Shown: in pieces, positions 7,253 through 8,929 of the stretch
Position numbering within the stretch: position 1 is the first letter of the stretch
Layout of the letters: every line of letters starts with the position of its first letter
DNA from: Hyphomicrobiales bacterium
GTDB taxonomy: Bacteria > Pseudomonadota > Alphaproteobacteria > Rhizobiales > Beijerinckiaceae
Reading direction: 5' to 3'
Assembly (NCBI GenBank): GCA_947374125.1
Contig: CANCAR010000110.1
Location: 1-8,929 of the forward strand
Length of the DNA: 8,929 nucleotides
Position numbers and translations under genes: made by a program
Notes under the pieces: generated by a model
Databases searched by the model: none
The model's input: the letters and a program-made list of their open reading frames with translations, nothing else
Told to the model about the DNA's origin: nothing

Positions 7253-8526
7253 CGGCTTCGACGTTGGTCAAGGGCTGGTGCCCCGGAGCGCTTCGCCCGA
7301 TGGAAAGTGGCGACGGGCTATTGGTGCGTTTGAGGATCACTGGGGGTGTGTTGAGCGCTAAGAACACACACATCATCGCAAAAGCTTCAATGCAGCACGG
7401 AAATGGCCTGATTGACCTATCGAGCCGGGCGAATCTTCAATTACGTGGGGTTGGTGACACCAACTGGCCGCAGCTGATATCTGAGCTTTCCCGACACGGC
7501 TTAATCGATCAGGATCCGGATGCGGAAGCCGTGCGCAATGTGATCGCTTCGCCTTTGGCAGGGCATAACCCCACAGCACTGATTGATATCAAGCCGGTCG
7601 TTTCAGCCTTAGAGTCGCGCTTGATTGAGGACCGGGCGCTCCATGCGCTGCCCGGCAAATTCGGATTTTTGGTTGATGATGGCGGCGCTTTTGGTGTTGC
7701 GGGTCAGACCGCTGATATTGCCTTTGAAGCCGAAAAACACGGTGATGAGACCCTGTTCAATGTTCGCCTGGGCAATGCGGAAACCGTTGCCTTGATAGCG
7801 CCAGAGCAGGCTCCAAACGCAGCCGCGGCACTGGCATTAGCCTTTCTTAAAACATCTAAAAACCGTGATAAGCCATTCAAAAAAATGGTAGATTGCGTTA
7901 ATGAATTTGGACTTATCAGTCTTTTCGAAACAGCTGGACTCAAACGGTTGGAGCGCCGCGCACAACGCCAATCGGTATCGCCTGCGCTTGGTTGGCACAG
8001 CTTGAGGGAATTCAGCTTTCTTGGCATCGGAGCGCCGTTTGGGCGATGGAGCGCCAATAGTCTCTCAGCTCTTGCCGATATTGCAGCGAAACATGGCAAA
8101 AATGAACTGCGGCTCACGCCATGGCGAGCTATCCTACTTCCCGGCCTAGATGAAAATGCCGCAAAATTGGCGATCGAACATGCGGGACCAAACTACATCA
8201 CCAATGCGGATGACAATCGGCTTCGGGTGGCGGCTTGTCCCGGCAGACCTTCGTGCAAGAATGCAACGGTTCATACCCATAACGATGCTCTAGCCTTTGC
8301 CGACCTAAGAACACTTGAAGGCCGGTCTGGAATACGACTGCATGTGTCGGGTTGCGAGAAGGGCTGTGCACATCCGGCATCTACCAACATTGTGCTGGTT
8401 GGCAGGAATGGTCTTTACGATCTCATCTTGAACGGTAAGGCCTCCGATGCACCTATTCAGTCAGGGCTTAACCGCCAAACGGCCGGGATCGCCATCGAGC
8501 GGGCCTTAGAAGGAGTAAAAAGGTGA
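7249..8526 (+). CDS. cobG: Precorrin-3B synthase CobG
   Basis: Oxygen-dependent monooxygenase that converts precorrin-3A to precorrin-3B, the step that prepares ring contraction and marks the aerobic B12 route. It belongs to the nitrite/sulfite reductase-like family. The 425 residues contain two ferredoxin-like half-domains (about residues 20-75 and 240-300) and the [4Fe-4S] ligand set: CPGRPSC (Cys330, Cys336) and CEKGC (Cys369, Cys373). Length is slightly under the P. denitrificans protein (about 460). The ATG overlaps the cobN stop by four bases, with GGAGG at 7237-7241, 7 bases ahead. Family knowledge assigns it a non-haem iron as well as the cluster. Use of CobG rather than CobZ, which replaces it in some Rhodobacter, is a lineage clue. 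A sulfite reductase is unlikely given the length and the cob neighbours. Confidence 0.95.
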   Translation: MTASTLVKGWCPGALRPMESGDGLLVRLRITGGVLSAKNTHIIAKASMQHGNGLIDLSSRANLQLRGVGDTNWPQLISELSRHGLIDQDPDAEAVRNVIASPLAGHNPTALIDIKPVVSALESRLIEDRALHALPGKFGFLVDDGGAFGVAGQTADIAFEAEKHGDETLFNVRLGNAETVALIAPEQAPNAAAALALAFLKTSKNRDKPFKKMVDCVNEFGLISLFETAGLKRLERRAQRQSVSPALGWHSLREFSFLGIGAPFGRWSANSLSALADIAAKHGKNELRLTPWRAILLPGLDENAAKLAIEHAGPNYITNADDNRLRVAACPGRPSCKNATVHTHNDALAFADLRTLEGRSGIRLHVSGCEKGCAHPASTNIVLVGRNGLYDLILNGKASDAPIQSGLNRQTAGIAIERALEGVKR

Positions 8527-8929
8527 AATCGCGCTACGACTACATCCGCGATGGCGCGGCGATTTACGAGAAAAGCTTCGCCATGATCCGCGCCGAGAGC
8601 GATCTTGCCCGTTTTACGCCGGAAGAAGAGAAAGTTGCGGTGCGTGTCATCCATTCTTGCGGGATTGTCGAAGCTGCCGCCGATATTTTGTTTTCTCCGG
8701 GCGCTGCCAAACGCGGGCGGGAAGCCCTTTTGGCTGGAGCTCCTATCCTCTGCGATGCCAAAATGGTCGCTAATGGTATTACAAAAGCTCGCTTACCCGC
8801 AAACAATGAAGTTATCTGCACGCTTGATGATCCGCGCGTTCCAGAACTGGCTCAACAACTTGGTACAACCCGCACGGCAGCGGCAATGGAGCTTTGGCGC
8901 CCTTATCTGGCCGGATCGGTGATCGCCAT
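8523..8929 (+). CDS. cobH: Precorrin-8X methylmutase CobH (3' end cut by window edge)
   Basis: Isomerase that shifts the C-11 methyl group to C-12, turning precorrin-8X into hydrogenobyrinic acid; cytoplasmic. About 135 of an expected 210 residues are visible, open to the right edge. Conserved CobH segments are clear: YIRDGAAIYEKSF (residues 7-19), RVIHSCG with the proposed catalytic His44 (His43 in P. denitrificans), GAPILCDAKMVANGITKARL and NEVICTLDDPRVP. The start is a GTG that overlaps the cobG stop by four bases (GTGA). The choice is supported by AAGGAG at 8510-8515, 7 bases ahead, and by the resulting N-terminus aligning with known CobH. It is the fifth gene of the rightward operon, which probably continues with further ring-synthesis genes beyond the window. 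Confidence 0.96.
   Translation, partial: MKSRYDYIRDGAAIYEKSFAMIRAESDLARFTPEEEKVAVRVIHSCGIVEAAADILFSPGAAKRGREALLAGAPILCDAKMVANGITKARLPANNEVICTLDDPRVPELAQQLGTTRTAAAMELWRPYLAGSVIA

Overview
The window is a piece of an aerobic (oxygen-dependent) cobalamin biosynthesis locus from what is most likely an alphaproteobacterium. The reasons are the CobN-type cobaltochelatase, the CobG-type precorrin-3B synthase, the CobW and CobH homologues (closest in my memory to the Pseudomonas denitrificans/rhizobial types), and the gene order cobW-cobN-cobG-cobH. Base composition is moderate, slightly above half G+C by eye. I cannot name a genus. Genes are tightly packed, with several stop/start overlaps of one to four bases.

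Layout. On the left, two genes read leftward: cobO (corrinoid adenosyltransferase, start at 1991) and cobQ (cobyric acid synthase, start at 1371, running off the left edge). Their stop and start codons share one base. On the right, a rightward operon begins with a candidate promoter (about 2072-2100). A class-I cobalamin riboswitch follows (about 2110-2298), then a structured leader of roughly 130 bases. The genes then run in order: a small DUF1636 cysteine-rich protein, cobW (G3E GTPase), cobN (large cobaltochelatase subunit), cobG (precorrin-3B synthase) and cobH (precorrin-8X methylmutase, cut by the right edge). ATGA overlaps link DUF1636/cobW and cobN/cobG, and a GTGA overlap links cobG/cobH. 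Only the cobW-cobN junction has a gap, of 23 bases.

How the genes work together. CobG acts on precorrin-3A and CobH makes hydrogenobyrinic acid late in ring synthesis. CobN, with CobS and CobT (not in this window), inserts cobalt into hydrogenobyrinic acid a,c-diamide. CobW, and perhaps the DUF1636 protein, would handle cobalt for that step. CobO adenosylates the cobalt corrinoid and CobQ amidates four side chains to give adenosylcobyric acid. The riboswitch should shut the rightward operon when cobalamin is plentiful. I see no riboswitch ahead of the leftward cobO-cobQ pair.

There is no sign of mobile elements, CRISPR arrays, RNA genes or frameshifts. The main points of interest are the leader between the riboswitch and the first gene, which can fold two mutually exclusive ways, and the uncharacterised DUF1636 protein that opens the operon and is translationally coupled to CobW.
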